Shown: piece after piece, positions 41,023 through 50,650 of the stretch | Layout: the number at the start of each line of letters is the position of its first letter | How positions within the stretch are numbered: position 1 is the first letter of the stretch | NCBI RefSeq assembly: GCF_016808335.1 | Contig: NC_053143.1 | Coordinates: 52,731,441-52,795,440, forward strand | DNA: 64,000 bases | From: Panicum virgatum | Lineage: Eukaryota > Streptophyta > Magnoliopsida > Poales > Poaceae | Reading direction: 5' to 3' | Position numbers and translations under genes: made by a program | The notes under the pieces: generated by a model | Told to the model about the DNA's origin: nothing | The model's database searches: none | The model's input: only the letters and a program-made list of their open reading frames with translations

Positions 41023-43330
41023 TCAACTATAGTAACGTATCAGCTTCCTCGTCGTCGGATCTTCTTTGGCGACGCTTGTACGGAGATCGCCATGAAATTC
41101 GCCCTCAGGATTTATGACTTCATCGAACAGGAATCCGCATATAGCTTCTTGAATTGCCCTGACCCGAGCCATTTCAATGAGTTCTTCTTTCATCCACCAA
41201 CGCTGTCACATTTTTCGATGAAGTCATGAGAATAACAAATAATGAATTAAAATAATGAGCAGATGTGATTGTGCTCACGTACATTGAATGCCTCCACTGT
41301 CATTTGCCCTTTTTCACTTGCAAAAGAGTTGATCCACTCGCATATCCATATAAGTTGTTTCCTTGTTCCTGTCTCCAACACTATGGACAAATGTGGGTTA
41401 CGATATAGAATTTTTCTGATGTTTATTGCGAATGACATTAGTAGCGAGAGTATATTCATACCGGAAAATCAGTGAACCAACGAAGAGGCTCGATTTCACC
41501 TATGGGCAAGCCTATGTGTTTGCGGAGGCAGCGACTCCATACAATATTTACCACCTCGATGAGATTTTGGTACTTTGATTTATCTTACCTTAACGAGTCG
41601 TACACCAATACCTTGTGCTCCTCAATTCGAATACAAAGCAATATCCAATGAAAGCTGTGCATATACATACGCACAACCAATTAATGTTAATTATAATAGT
41701 TATTAAATAGTATTATTAATACGAAGGAATTGAAAAAAAGAGGCTAACAAAGAACGACTCACTGATGGTTGTTTGGCAAGAGAATGAAGGGACACATGCT
41801 ATTCTTACGCAACCCCCTGTATATAACATTGACTATTTCTTCAGGCTTTTGCGCTACCGATTTCTCGTCTATAATATCGGGGTCGAAGAACCCGATGTTA
41901 TGGAAGTTCTTCTTTCGGCAAATTTGAATTTTTGACCTACAGGACACAAGAAAAACGGGGATCAATCAACACACAAGGCTAAAATAATGAAACGAGAGAC
42001 AATACTTACATGCACCATACACTGACGAGGGACTTGTGAAGGGCATCTTGATGGTATAAATCGTAAAGTGCTGCAAACTCGATATATACATCATCTGCCC
42101 CCCCCCCCCGCCAGAAATGCTCATCTTTAATCCGAGCTGGGAACATCTCTAATTCATTAGCTTTAGATTGCACGGCATACCATTTGTGTAACTCGGCCAT
42201 TTTCGTTGGTAGGAATTGTAGCAACTCTGGCCATATCAAAGGTTCACCAAGTACAAACTTTTTCCTGCCGCGGGCATTCTGTAGGGCCTCCCCAAGCAAT
42301 TGAGCCCTTGTTAGATCAGTTTGCAATATCATCCCAGCCCTTCTTCCATACGCCTCATTGCGTCGTCGAGTCTTTGGGCAACCTCTCTTAGTACGTCGCT
42401 AGTCACAAACATTCCAGTGTCGGGGTCTAGTGTGCCTCCATGAGCATAGAAGTAATACCTTGCTCGTTTGGGCCAACTCAAGGTCTGCGGTACGATTCCT
42501 TTTGCAATTAAACTATTTTCCATCATTTCCCATTTCGTAACAACAGCCTTATAACCTCCAGGCTCAAGTCTATGGAAGTTTGTCTTTTTGCTAGCATTCA
42601 TTTTGCCTTGAATAGAGGCTGCCATGCTGTCAGCACTGTGCTTGTAATTCACGAATTCATTCCACCACTCTCGTTGCTTCTTCCAGACTTTATCAAAATC
42701 TGGTGTGAGGCCCTTGTTGACAAAGTTTGCCACCAATTTTTTCTTGAACCAGCCGAACTGAATTGCCATCTTCTTAAATGCCCATCCCTTTACTTTGTCA
42801 GCTTTGCCTGGGGGAAAGTTGAAGTGCAACGACACCTCTTTCCATAACAAATCTTTCTCTGAATCTGGCACGATGTCTTCAGGTCGATCAGAGACTTTAT
42901 TTCTCTTCCAAAGCTTGTACTTTATGGGGACGCTTTCCCTAACAAGATATCCCAATTGATTTGCAAATGTCGTCTTAATTTGACCAGGGGCTAGTGGCTC
43001 GCCGGTTGCTTCGTTGATCTCCGTGATGGTCGTACATCCTACCATCTTCCTCTTGGAGCCACGTTTCTGTTTATGCTTCGTCGATCCTGATGCCTGAAAG
43101 AATCGCAAACTTATCAAGCGGGTTGCTAGCAACTAGTGGACGTCGCGGCAGGTATGCGTAACCTTCATAACCCGCAAGCAAGGGTTCCAGATCGAAAATT
43201 ATCCTGATGCCTGAAAGAATCACTAAACTTTTATACCTCGGCTTCCTCGACATTTTCTTCTTCCTCCCCACTAATATCTTGCTCCTCGTTGCCATGATAA
43301 TGCAAGTTTAAAAATTGGCTGTCATCGTTC
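41023..43330 (-). pseudogene. Left-arm CACTA second gene: TNP1/Ptta-type protein with Ulp1-like protease tail, deleted
   Basis: Minus strand. 43330-43240 encodes the acidic DEDENDDSQFLNLHYH region. 43107-42335 is a long open frame: ASGSTKHKQKRGSKRKMVG, TEINEATGEPLAPGQIKT, FNFPPGKADKVKGWAFKKM, WNEFVNYKHSADSMAASI, YYFYAHGGTLDPDTGMFV. This is the conserved region of plant En/Spm-type (Ptta) transposase-associated proteins. At about 42339 about 1.2 kb present in the right arm is missing, and the reading jumps to MILQTDLTRAQLLGEALQ. Then follow the exons of an Ulp1-like cysteine-protease tail (41940-41760, 41660-41540, 41440-41330) and the last exon ending at 41023. A run of 12 C at 42098-42109 replaces 6 in the right arm. 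Confidence 0.8.
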
Positions 43331-43379
43331 TCGTCCTCATCAAACTTTGGAATAGTACTGGAATAGGCCCTGCGTGGGC

Positions 43380-44077
43380 AATCAAATAATGAGCTGACAA
43401 CCAAAATTTGGTAATGCTAGCATAGTACTGGAATAGGACAAAGAAACATGTTGATGGAACTATAACTGGAAAGTCGAATAAATAATAATTTTTGTGACTA
43501 AATTAAGATTTATGACTGGTTTCCAGGAAAGTCTAATAAGTAATCAAGTGATATGGAAATAATTGGAACTAAAGCACGCACAAGGATACGAAAGCTCATT
43601 AGATAAACTGCATATTACAGTCTACTATCTACCAAAACATAACATGTAAATGGTTACTTAACATCAGATTCTGATATTTCTTTTAGATTACCATGCTGAT
43701 GTTAATATGAATAGAACATTTGTTCACTTGTAGGAAAACAAAACGAAAACTGACGCCTGCGCTGCTAAAGTATCATTATTATTCTAATTTACAAGCAAAT
43801 TCTACCGATCAGGTATAAGCTTGCTGCAAGCATCCACATCTAAACATTTACTACTCTGTACAAACACATGCATGTTAGCATATCAGAATTCTGGCTGGCA
43901 CTCATCTTCGGAAATTAAAGCCAGAAATTCATTTGAAAACGTTAATGGCAATACGTCCAAAGGACTTGACATGAAATGAAAATGAAAATGATGATTGAGC
44001 TGGGCGAACAATGGATACTATAGGACACGGAAAAAGGAACTTGCAAACATGTATAAATAAGTATAATCCACATTATC
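43380..44077 (-). other. Left-arm intron region (counterpart of 48480-49190)
   Basis: Non-coding. Inverted near-copy of 48480-49190 (gcccagctcaatcatcattttcattttcat; catcagattctgatatttcttttagattaccatgctgatg). At its inner end, 43340-43380, the left arm has lost about 1.5 kb that the right arm keeps (49190-50735). A short filler copied from nearby (tattccagtactattcc) sits at the junction. Confidence 0.75.
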
Positions 44078-44089
44078 TAACCATCTACA

Positions 44090-44625
44090 TTATCATTCAT
44101 GGCAGCATCAAAATTCATCATCTCAGCGACGGCGGGGGATGACCTCGACGGGCGGCTGCACGGACCGGGCGGCAAGGACGCCGAGGTGCGCGGCGGCGCG
44201 GGCGAGGACGACGAGGCGTGGGGGCGGCCGGGCTGGGGACGACCTCGAGGGGCGGCCACGGTTGAGTGTCGGCCGGGCTGGGGATGACCTCGAGGGCGGC
44301 AGAGGTTGAGACGAGGCCGGCAGGTGATGCACTCACGGCCGAGGATGCGCGGCCGGGGACCGGGAGGTCCGGACGGGGACGCACACGCGGCCAGGGACGG
44401 CGGTTGTGGCGCGAGCGAGACGACGAGGTCCGCGTCGAGGCAGGGCGGTGTAGGGTAGGGGCGGCGTCGGGGCAACGAGGAGGCCGCGGCCGGGGACGGC
44501 GGCGGCGCCGGCGCGGCAGAGGACGAGATGAGGGTGGCGGCGGCGCGAGCGATGCACGTCGATCTGAAGAAGGGCGAAGTGAGGGAAGAAGGGGCCGGAT
44601 CTCTGTATTTGGGGGCAGAGTGGCA
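44090..44625 (-). other. GC-rich first exon/leader of the left-arm second gene
   Basis: Very GC-rich, inverted counterpart of 48000-48480. In the frame that ends VAEMMNFDAAMNDNVDG (stop at about 44077) both arms agree over the last about 60 codons. Small indels upstream change the frame between arms, so most of it is likely untranslated or no longer under selection. The protein would be Pro/Arg/Ser-rich. Confidence 0.5.
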
Positions 44626-44627
44626 AG

Positions 44628-44790
44628 GTTAGTGCCGGATGGCCTTATCAGCCGGCAGCCCGGCACTAACGTGCCCCGTGACATCAGGATGGACCGGTTA
44701 GTGCCGGCTGGAAATTCTAGCCGGCACTAACGTGCTCAAGTTAGTGCCGGCTTGCAATACCAGCCGGCACTAACCTGCACCATCTGGCGG
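44628..44790. repeat. Internal TTAGTGCCGGC repeat cluster, left arm
   Basis: About six copies of TTAGTGCCGGC / GCCGGCACTAA arranged as three small inverted pairs. They are of the same type as the sub-terminal repeats but lie 4 kb from the element's end. Counterpart: 47825-47975. Confidence 0.9.
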
Positions 44791-45335
44791 GAAACAAGCC
44801 AATTCTATTTTACCCTAAACTTTTAATATTTACAATAATATAACTAAAAATTATTAGTAATAGGCTTAATAATTAGAATAATATAACAAAAATTGATATC
44901 TTAAATTTTTTAGCATATTATTAATTATATCTACACACTAACAACAGTAATCAAAGTAAATTAATAAATATGCTTATGTGTAGCTTATAGGGTTTATAAG
45001 TGTATATGTTTATGTTATTCGTAAAAAATCGAAAACATTTCATTTTCATTCATGCAAAAATATTCAAAAAACTTTTCAATAGTAGCCTATACAATGATGT
45101 AATCAGTTCGCAAATTTGTTGATTCTTTGTTTGTAATTTAATGTTTCAATGCTTCTAGTAATGCAAAATTAGTGAACGTAAATAATATTTATACCATGCA
45201 AAAATATAATATTATCTGAAGATGATATTGTGTCCTAATTGGACAAATAGTATCGAGAATTGAGATAAATACGATGCGGTGCGTTACATTACATCACTGA
45301 ATGAGAAAATACAATATATAACTTTTATAAAACTA
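44791..45335. other. AT-rich 3' region of the left-arm TNP2 gene
   Basis: Non-coding. Inverted copy of 47268-47824 (gttatattattgtaaatattaaaagtttagggtaaaatagaatt). It probably holds the 3' UTR of TNP2 and the spacer to the internal repeat cluster. Confidence 0.65.
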
Positions 45336-46935
45336 CTACTCATTATCATTATGTACTGGAACATTGATAATCTTCCTTTTGACGAAAGTGCCTTGAGCGT
45401 GATCACGGCGTAAGTAAGGTGTGTCCTCTTTGGATAAGAGGATGCTAGGGTCAACGTCATCTAAGAATGGGGGAAGGTCATCAATTTGGTCATAATCTTC
45501 CGAATTGTCCGAAATATCCTCAACTCCAACAACTTTTCTTTTTCCTGGAAGAACTATGTGCCGTTTCGGCTCATTTCCAGCCTTGTCTGCTTCAGGCGTC
45601 TTATCCGAGTTTTTCTTTGGTTTGCTCGACATGTCCTTCACATAGAATACTTGTGTCACATCCTTGGCTAGAACGAATGGTTCATTTTTATATCCAATCT
45701 TTTAAAGTCAACTCTGGTCATCCCATACCGGTCCTTCGTTACGCCTCCTCCAGCCATCCATTCGCAACGAAATAAAGGGACAACTATGGGTCCATATTCA
45801 AGTTCCCATATCTCCTCTACGACACCATAGTAGTTGTTCTTTTCTCCATTACTGTTTACTATACACATACGAACACCACTGTTTTGGTTGGTGCTTTTTT
45901 TGTCTTGAGCTCTCGTATAAAATGTATACCCATTGATTTCGTACCCTTGGTATTGCTGGATAGTGATTGATGGTCCCCTAGACAGCCATTGAAGTTCTTG
46001 ATCAACTGTGTTGTTGCCCAATAATTTTCGTCTGAACCAGCCGTCAAAAGTTTTTATATGTTGGCGTGTAATCCAAGCAAGATTCTTCTGTGGATTTTCA
46101 GACTGTATAATATTCATGTGCTCATTAATATATGGAGCCACCTTGGATGAATTCTGAAGAACCGTGAAGTTTGCTTGGCTGAATTCACTACAAGGGATGT
46201 TCACATTACATTTCTTTCCTAGTGTGCCTTTTCTCTTTAGTCGCCCCTCATGGTGTGACACGGGGAGCCCAATCGGATTGAGATCAGGAAGATAGTCAAC
46301 GCAAAACTCAATGATCTCCTCTGTTCCATATCCCTTAGCAATGCATCCTTCTGGGCAAGAACGTTTACGCACGTACTTCTTCAATATTGCCATGAACCTC
46401 TCGAAAGGGAACATATTGTGTAGAAAAACAGGACCCAGGATAGTTATTTCTGTCACAATATGAACTAGAAGGTGTGTCATAATATTGAAGAAGGAAGGTG
46501 GGAAGACCATCTCGAAGCTGACAAGACATTCGACAATGTCTTTCTGCAGCTTTATTAGATTATTTAGATTAATTGCTTTCTGTGAAATTTCATTCATGAA
46601 TGCACAAAGCTTTACAACTGCCAATCTCACATTTTCCGGTAGAACACCCTCAGTATAACCGGAAGTAATTGTGTCATCAGAACGTGGCAGTCATGGGACT
46701 TCAAGTTTTGGATTTTCTTCTCTTTCACATTTATTATGCCCTGTATATTTGAGGAGTACCCAGACGGGACCTTGATACTATTCAAGCAATCGAACATACT
46801 TTCCTTCTCCTCTTTGATCAGATTATAGCTGGCAGGTTTTAAATAGTGGCGTCCTTTGTCTCTCTTCTCGGGTTGCAAGCCTTGTCGTCCAGCTAGCATC
46901 CACATGTCGCGCCTTGCTTCCAATGTGTCTTTCAA
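45336..46935 (-). pseudogene. CACTA TNP2-type transposase, C-terminal half (DUF4218 and DUF4216 regions)
   Basis: Minus strand. 46935-46627: MWMLAGRQGLQPEKRDKGRH, IKVPSGYSSNIQGIINVKEK, NLKSHDCHVLMTQLLPVILR. After a frame change it continues 46630-45668: MRLAVVKLCAFMNEISQKAI, ECLVSFEMVFPPSFFNIMTH, GPVFLHNMFPFERFMAILKK, VDYLPDLNPIGLPVSHHEGR. The latter part, GYEINGYTFYTRAQDKKS and YGVVEEIWELEYGPIVVPLF, is the DUF4216 region. 45659-45336 gives a Lys-rich, acidic tail ending VPVHNDNE. The N-terminal half with the catalytic core is missing because the palindrome axis cuts the gene at 46940. The nearly clean frames imply recent loss of function. Confidence 0.88.
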
Positions 46936-46951
46936 CCTCGGAGGTTGAAAG
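46929..46951. repeat. Axis of the giant palindrome
   Basis: CTTTCAACCTC (46929-46939), G (46940) and GAGGTTGAAAG (46941-46951) form a perfect stem. Outward from it the arms first differ for about 20 bp (cgcgccttgcttccaatgtgt on the left; attcctgtttatactcatccc on the right), then match again at gcatccacatgt and onward. The axis is in the TNP2 gene. Confidence 0.9.
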
Positions 46952-46959
46952 ATTCCTGT

Positions 46960-47267
46960 TTATACTCATCCCACACATGTGGATGCTAGCTGGACGACAA
47001 GGCTTGCAATCCGTGAAGAGAGACAAAGGACGCCACTATTTAAAATCTGCCAGCTATAATCTGAGCAAAGAGGAGAAGGAAAGTATGTTCAATTGCTTGA
47101 ACAGTATCAAGGTCCCGTCTGGGTACCTTCCTCCATTCTCATTTGACGTTGACCCTAGCATCCTCTTATCCAAAGAGGACACACCTTACTTACGCCGTGA
47201 TCACGCTCAAGGCACTTTCGTCAAAAGGAAGATTATCAATGTTCCAGTACATAATGATAATGAGTAG
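46960..47267 (+). pseudogene. Right-arm TNP2 remnant
   Basis: Plus strand: MWMLAGRQGLQSVKRDKGRH, SYNLSKEEKESMFNCLNSIK, VPSGY, then directly LPPFSFDVDPSILLSKED and the same C-terminus ...VPVHNDNE as on the left arm. About 1.3 kb (counterpart of about 45460-46760: most of DUF4218 and all of DUF4216) is deleted, leaving an open but internally deleted frame. Confidence 0.88.
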
Positions 47268-47824
47268 TAGTTTTATAAAAGTTATATATTGTATTTTCTC
47301 ATTCAGTGATGTAATGTAACGCACCACATCGTATTTATCTCAATTCTCGATACTATTTGTCCAATTAGGACACAATATCATCTTCAGATAATATTATATT
47401 TTTGCATGGTATAAATATTATTTACGTTCACTAATTTTGCATTACTAGAAGCATTGAAACATTAAATTACAAACAAAGAATCAACAAATTTGCGAACTGA
47501 TTACATCATTGTATAGGCTACTATTGAAAAGTTTTTTGAATATTTTTGCATGAATGAAAATGAAATGTTTTCGATTTTTTACGAATAACATAAACATATA
47601 CACTTATAAACCCTATAAGCTACACATAAGCATATTTGTTAATTTACTTTGATTACTACTGTTAGTGTGTAGATATAATTAATAATATGATAAAAAATTT
47701 AAGATATCAATTTTTGTTATATTATTCTAATTATTAAGCCTATTAAAAATAATTTTTTGTTATATTATTGTAAATATTAAAAGTTTAGGGTAAAATAGAA
47801 TTGACTTGGTTCCCGCCAGATGGT
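47268..47824. other. AT-rich 3' region of right-arm TNP2 remnant
   Basis: Inverted copy of 44791-45335, no coding sequence. Confidence 0.65.
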
Positions 47825-47975
47825 GCAGGTTAGTGCCGGCTGGTATTGCGAGCCGGCACTAACTTAAGTACGTTAGTGCCGGCTAGAATTTCCAGCCGGC
47901 ACTAACCGGTCCATCCTGACGTCACGGGGCACGTTAGTGCTGGCTGATAAGGCCAGCCGGCACTAACCTAGCCAC
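47825..47975. repeat. Internal TTAGTGCCGGC repeat cluster, right arm
   Basis: Inverted pairs of TTAGTGCCGGCT / AGCCGGCACTAA with short AT-rich loops (for example ggtattgcg, agaatttcc). Counterpart of 44628-44790. It lies between the end of TNP2 and the GC-rich start of the second gene, so it may act as that gene's promoter region. Confidence 0.9.
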
Positions 47976-47979
47976 TCTG

Positions 47980-48480
47980 CCCCCAAATACAGAGATCCGG
48001 CCCCTTCTTCCCCCACTTCGCCCTTCTTCAGACCGACGTGCATCGCTCGCGCCGCCGCCGCCCTCATCTCGTCCTCTGCCACGCCGGCGCCGCCGCCGTC
48101 CCCGGCCGCGGCCTCCTCGTTGCCCCGACGCCGCCCCTACCCTACACCGCCCTGCCCCGACGCGGACCTCGTCATCTCGCCCGCGCCACCGCCGCCGTCC
48201 CTGGCCGCGCGTGCGTCCCCGTCCGGATCTCCCCGTCCCCGGCCGCGCGTCCTCGGCCGCCCTCGAGGTCGTCCCCAGCCCGGCCGGCGCTCGACCGTGG
48301 CCGCCCCTCGAGGCCGTCCCCAGCCCGGCCGCCCCCACGCCTCGTCGTCCTCGCCCGCGCCGCCGCGCACCTCGGCGTCCTCGCCGCCCGGTCCGTGCAG
48401 CCGCCCCTCGAGGTCATCCCCCGCCGTCGCTGAGATGATGAATTTTGATGCTGCCATGAATGATAATGTAGATGGTTAGA
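47980..48480 (+). other. GC-rich first exon/leader of the right-arm second gene
   Basis: Counterpart of 44090-44625. Open in several frames because of composition. The frame ending AVAEMMNFDAAMNDNVDG (stop 48477-48479) is shared by both arms. Internal tandem similarity: gtcctcggccgccctcgaggtcgtcccc-like words recur at about 48250, 48305 and 48400. Confidence 0.5.
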
Positions 48481-50650
48481 CAATGTTGATTATACTGATT
48501 TATACATGTTTGCAAGTTCCTTTTTCCGTGTCCTATAGTATCCATTGTTCGCCCAGCTCAATCATCATTTTCATTTTCATTTCATGTCAACTCCTTTGGA
48601 CGTATTGCCATTAACGTTTTCAAATGAATTTCTGGCTTTAATTTCTGAAGATGAGTACCAGCCAGAATTCTGATATGCTAACATGCATGTGTTTGTACAG
48701 AGTAGTAAATGTTTAGATGTGGATGCTTGCAGCAAGCTTATACCTGATCGGTGGAAGTTGCTTGTAAATTAGAATAATAATGATACTTTAGCAGCGCAGG
48801 CGTCAGTTTTTGTTTTGTTTTCCTACAAGTGAACAAATGTTCTATTCATATTAACATCAGCATGGTAATCTAAAAGAAATATCAGAATCTGATGTTAAGT
48901 AACCATTTACATGTTATGTTTTGGTAGATAGTAGACTGTAATATGCAGTTTATCTAATGAGCTTTCGTATCCTTGTGCGTGCTTTAGTTCCAGTTATTTC
49001 CATATCACTTGATTACGTATTTGCCTTTCCTAGAAATCAGTCATAGATCTTAATTTAGTCACAAAAATTATTATTTATTCGACTTTCCAGTTATAGTTCC
49101 ATCAACATGTTTCTTTGTCCTATTCCAGTACTATGCTAGCATTACCAAATTTTGGTTGTCTGCTCATTATTTGATTGCCCACGCGGGGCCTAGAGGTGAT
49201 TTTATTTACCACTCATTATTTGGTTAATTAGCTAGTTGCATGTGCCTCTAGTGCTTGCTTGACTACTTGTGCGTGTTTTTTTACTAACTATGCCATGTGA
49301 TGTTTGCTTTGTGCTATGGGCTAGCTAATGTAGACTTTATGTTACTGTCAATCGGATTAGTATTATAGCTCAACAAAGGTCATTGTATTTATGCTGTAGC
49401 ATCTATGTGGCTAGTACATAAATTCTTTTGTCATGCAATAACTTGTAATCCTGATGAAATGTCCCATCAAGTATGCATAGTATTATATTGTTTGGTATTT
49501 GGTCCTGCTGCAAGTGCCTACAAGGGTAACTCTTGGAGCAGAGAAAAGGGGGAATACCTCTCTTCACAGGGGTTAAGTAACGCTAGAAATGATTTACGGC
49601 CAGCTAGAAATGTAATCACTAGTAGTTTTTCGGTTGTGTTGAAAATACAATCTGTTGTCCCTTATTTGCTTAGAGCTTCAAGTATATATAGTTAACTGAA
49701 TTTAATTAACTTCCAAAGGGTGACAGATAATGGGAGATTATCCATGGCAGTTGACAACTGGGCTTATGCAATCTCTTTGTGAATTTAACACATTTGGTTT
49801 GTCAATATACATGTGTCAACTAAAAATAAGGATCCAGTTGGATTGCGAATAGACTACTAAGACCATGATCCGTTGTCACCTCTAGCTACAAACCGTACAA
49901 GTAATTAGTAGTACCACCTAATTAAGAATACCTTTGATTATCCTTACTAAACCATATTAGTGGATACTTTATGGAAAGTAGAGGTCTGAAAATTATTTCA
50001 CGTACGGTGGAGAAACAACGACAAGCACCGACCTGTCCCGGGATGAAATCGTTCAGGATAATTGGAAGTCCCCGTATCAACGCTTCTGCAATTGTGCCAG
50101 GACCAGCCAGGAAATGCCAGGAATAAATAAAATATAATCCATACATCACGGTTGTAGCACTGCCTCCTGAAACAATCGGTCAATTAGCTTAGCCTGAATG
50201 GCGCTAACTAACAAACCTTTGTGATGATGCAATCGCAGGCCCCCATCCACTTCTCCATCTGCTTCTCAAACCCCCTTATCTGACAAGGAAATTAAAAAGA
50301 TGTTGAGACGTCGGCCACAACCAAGACCAAACCGTGACTGCAATCTGAGAAATGCGCATCAAACTAGGCATGATCCTTAATATCATTCGGCATATTCTTG
50401 GGTGGTGTTTTTTTTTTGAAAGATTCTTGGGTAGTGTTACCAAATCTAGTATAATTTCTTCTGTTGGCACCAAAGCTTCAACCAAAGAAGCCTCGATTCT
50501 GCTGTTGTGAACTTAAAGAAAATCTCACGGTTCATGTCTTTGGTAAATAATTGAGTAGCCATGAAATATTCTACACTCTCTTCTGATACAATATTTTTGC
50601 AAATATGTACATTTTATTAGTACTAGAAAATACTTAATGTTTTTTTATTG
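48481..50650 (+). other. Large intron of right-arm second gene with captured DNA
   Basis: 48481-49190 matches the left arm (43380-44077). 49190-50650 has no left-arm counterpart and contains, on the minus strand, two exons of an MGDG synthase gene (50033-50279). I see no coding sequence in the rest; ttttttttgaaagattcttggg near 50410 repeats the preceding attcttgggtggtg. Confidence 0.7.
50033..50279 (-). pseudogene. MGD: Captured fragment of an MGDG synthase gene (two exons and their intron)
   Basis: Minus strand. Exon 50279-50217 encodes IRGFEKQMEKWMGACDCIIT plus K, bounded by cag| and |gt. An intron of 109 bp follows, then exon 50107-50033 encodes [20 protein letters not shown] and FIPGQ, bounded by |gt at its 3' end. 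Read together they form the continuous, highly conserved nucleotide-sugar-binding region of plant monogalactosyldiacylglycerol synthase (GT28 family; plastid-envelope galactolipid synthesis). Both exons keep exact codon phase (63 and 75 bp), but the acceptor of the second reads ctg instead of cag. No other MGD exons are visible within the window. It is transcribed antisense to the surrounding CACTA gene, if transcribed at all. This is gene-fragment capture by a CACTA element. Confidence 0.88.

Noticed and set aside
44077..48483. GC-rich open frames in both arms of the CACTA dimer as independent genes
   Set aside because: Indels between the two arms change frame freely except near the end. They are best seen as leader or first exon of the element's second gene.
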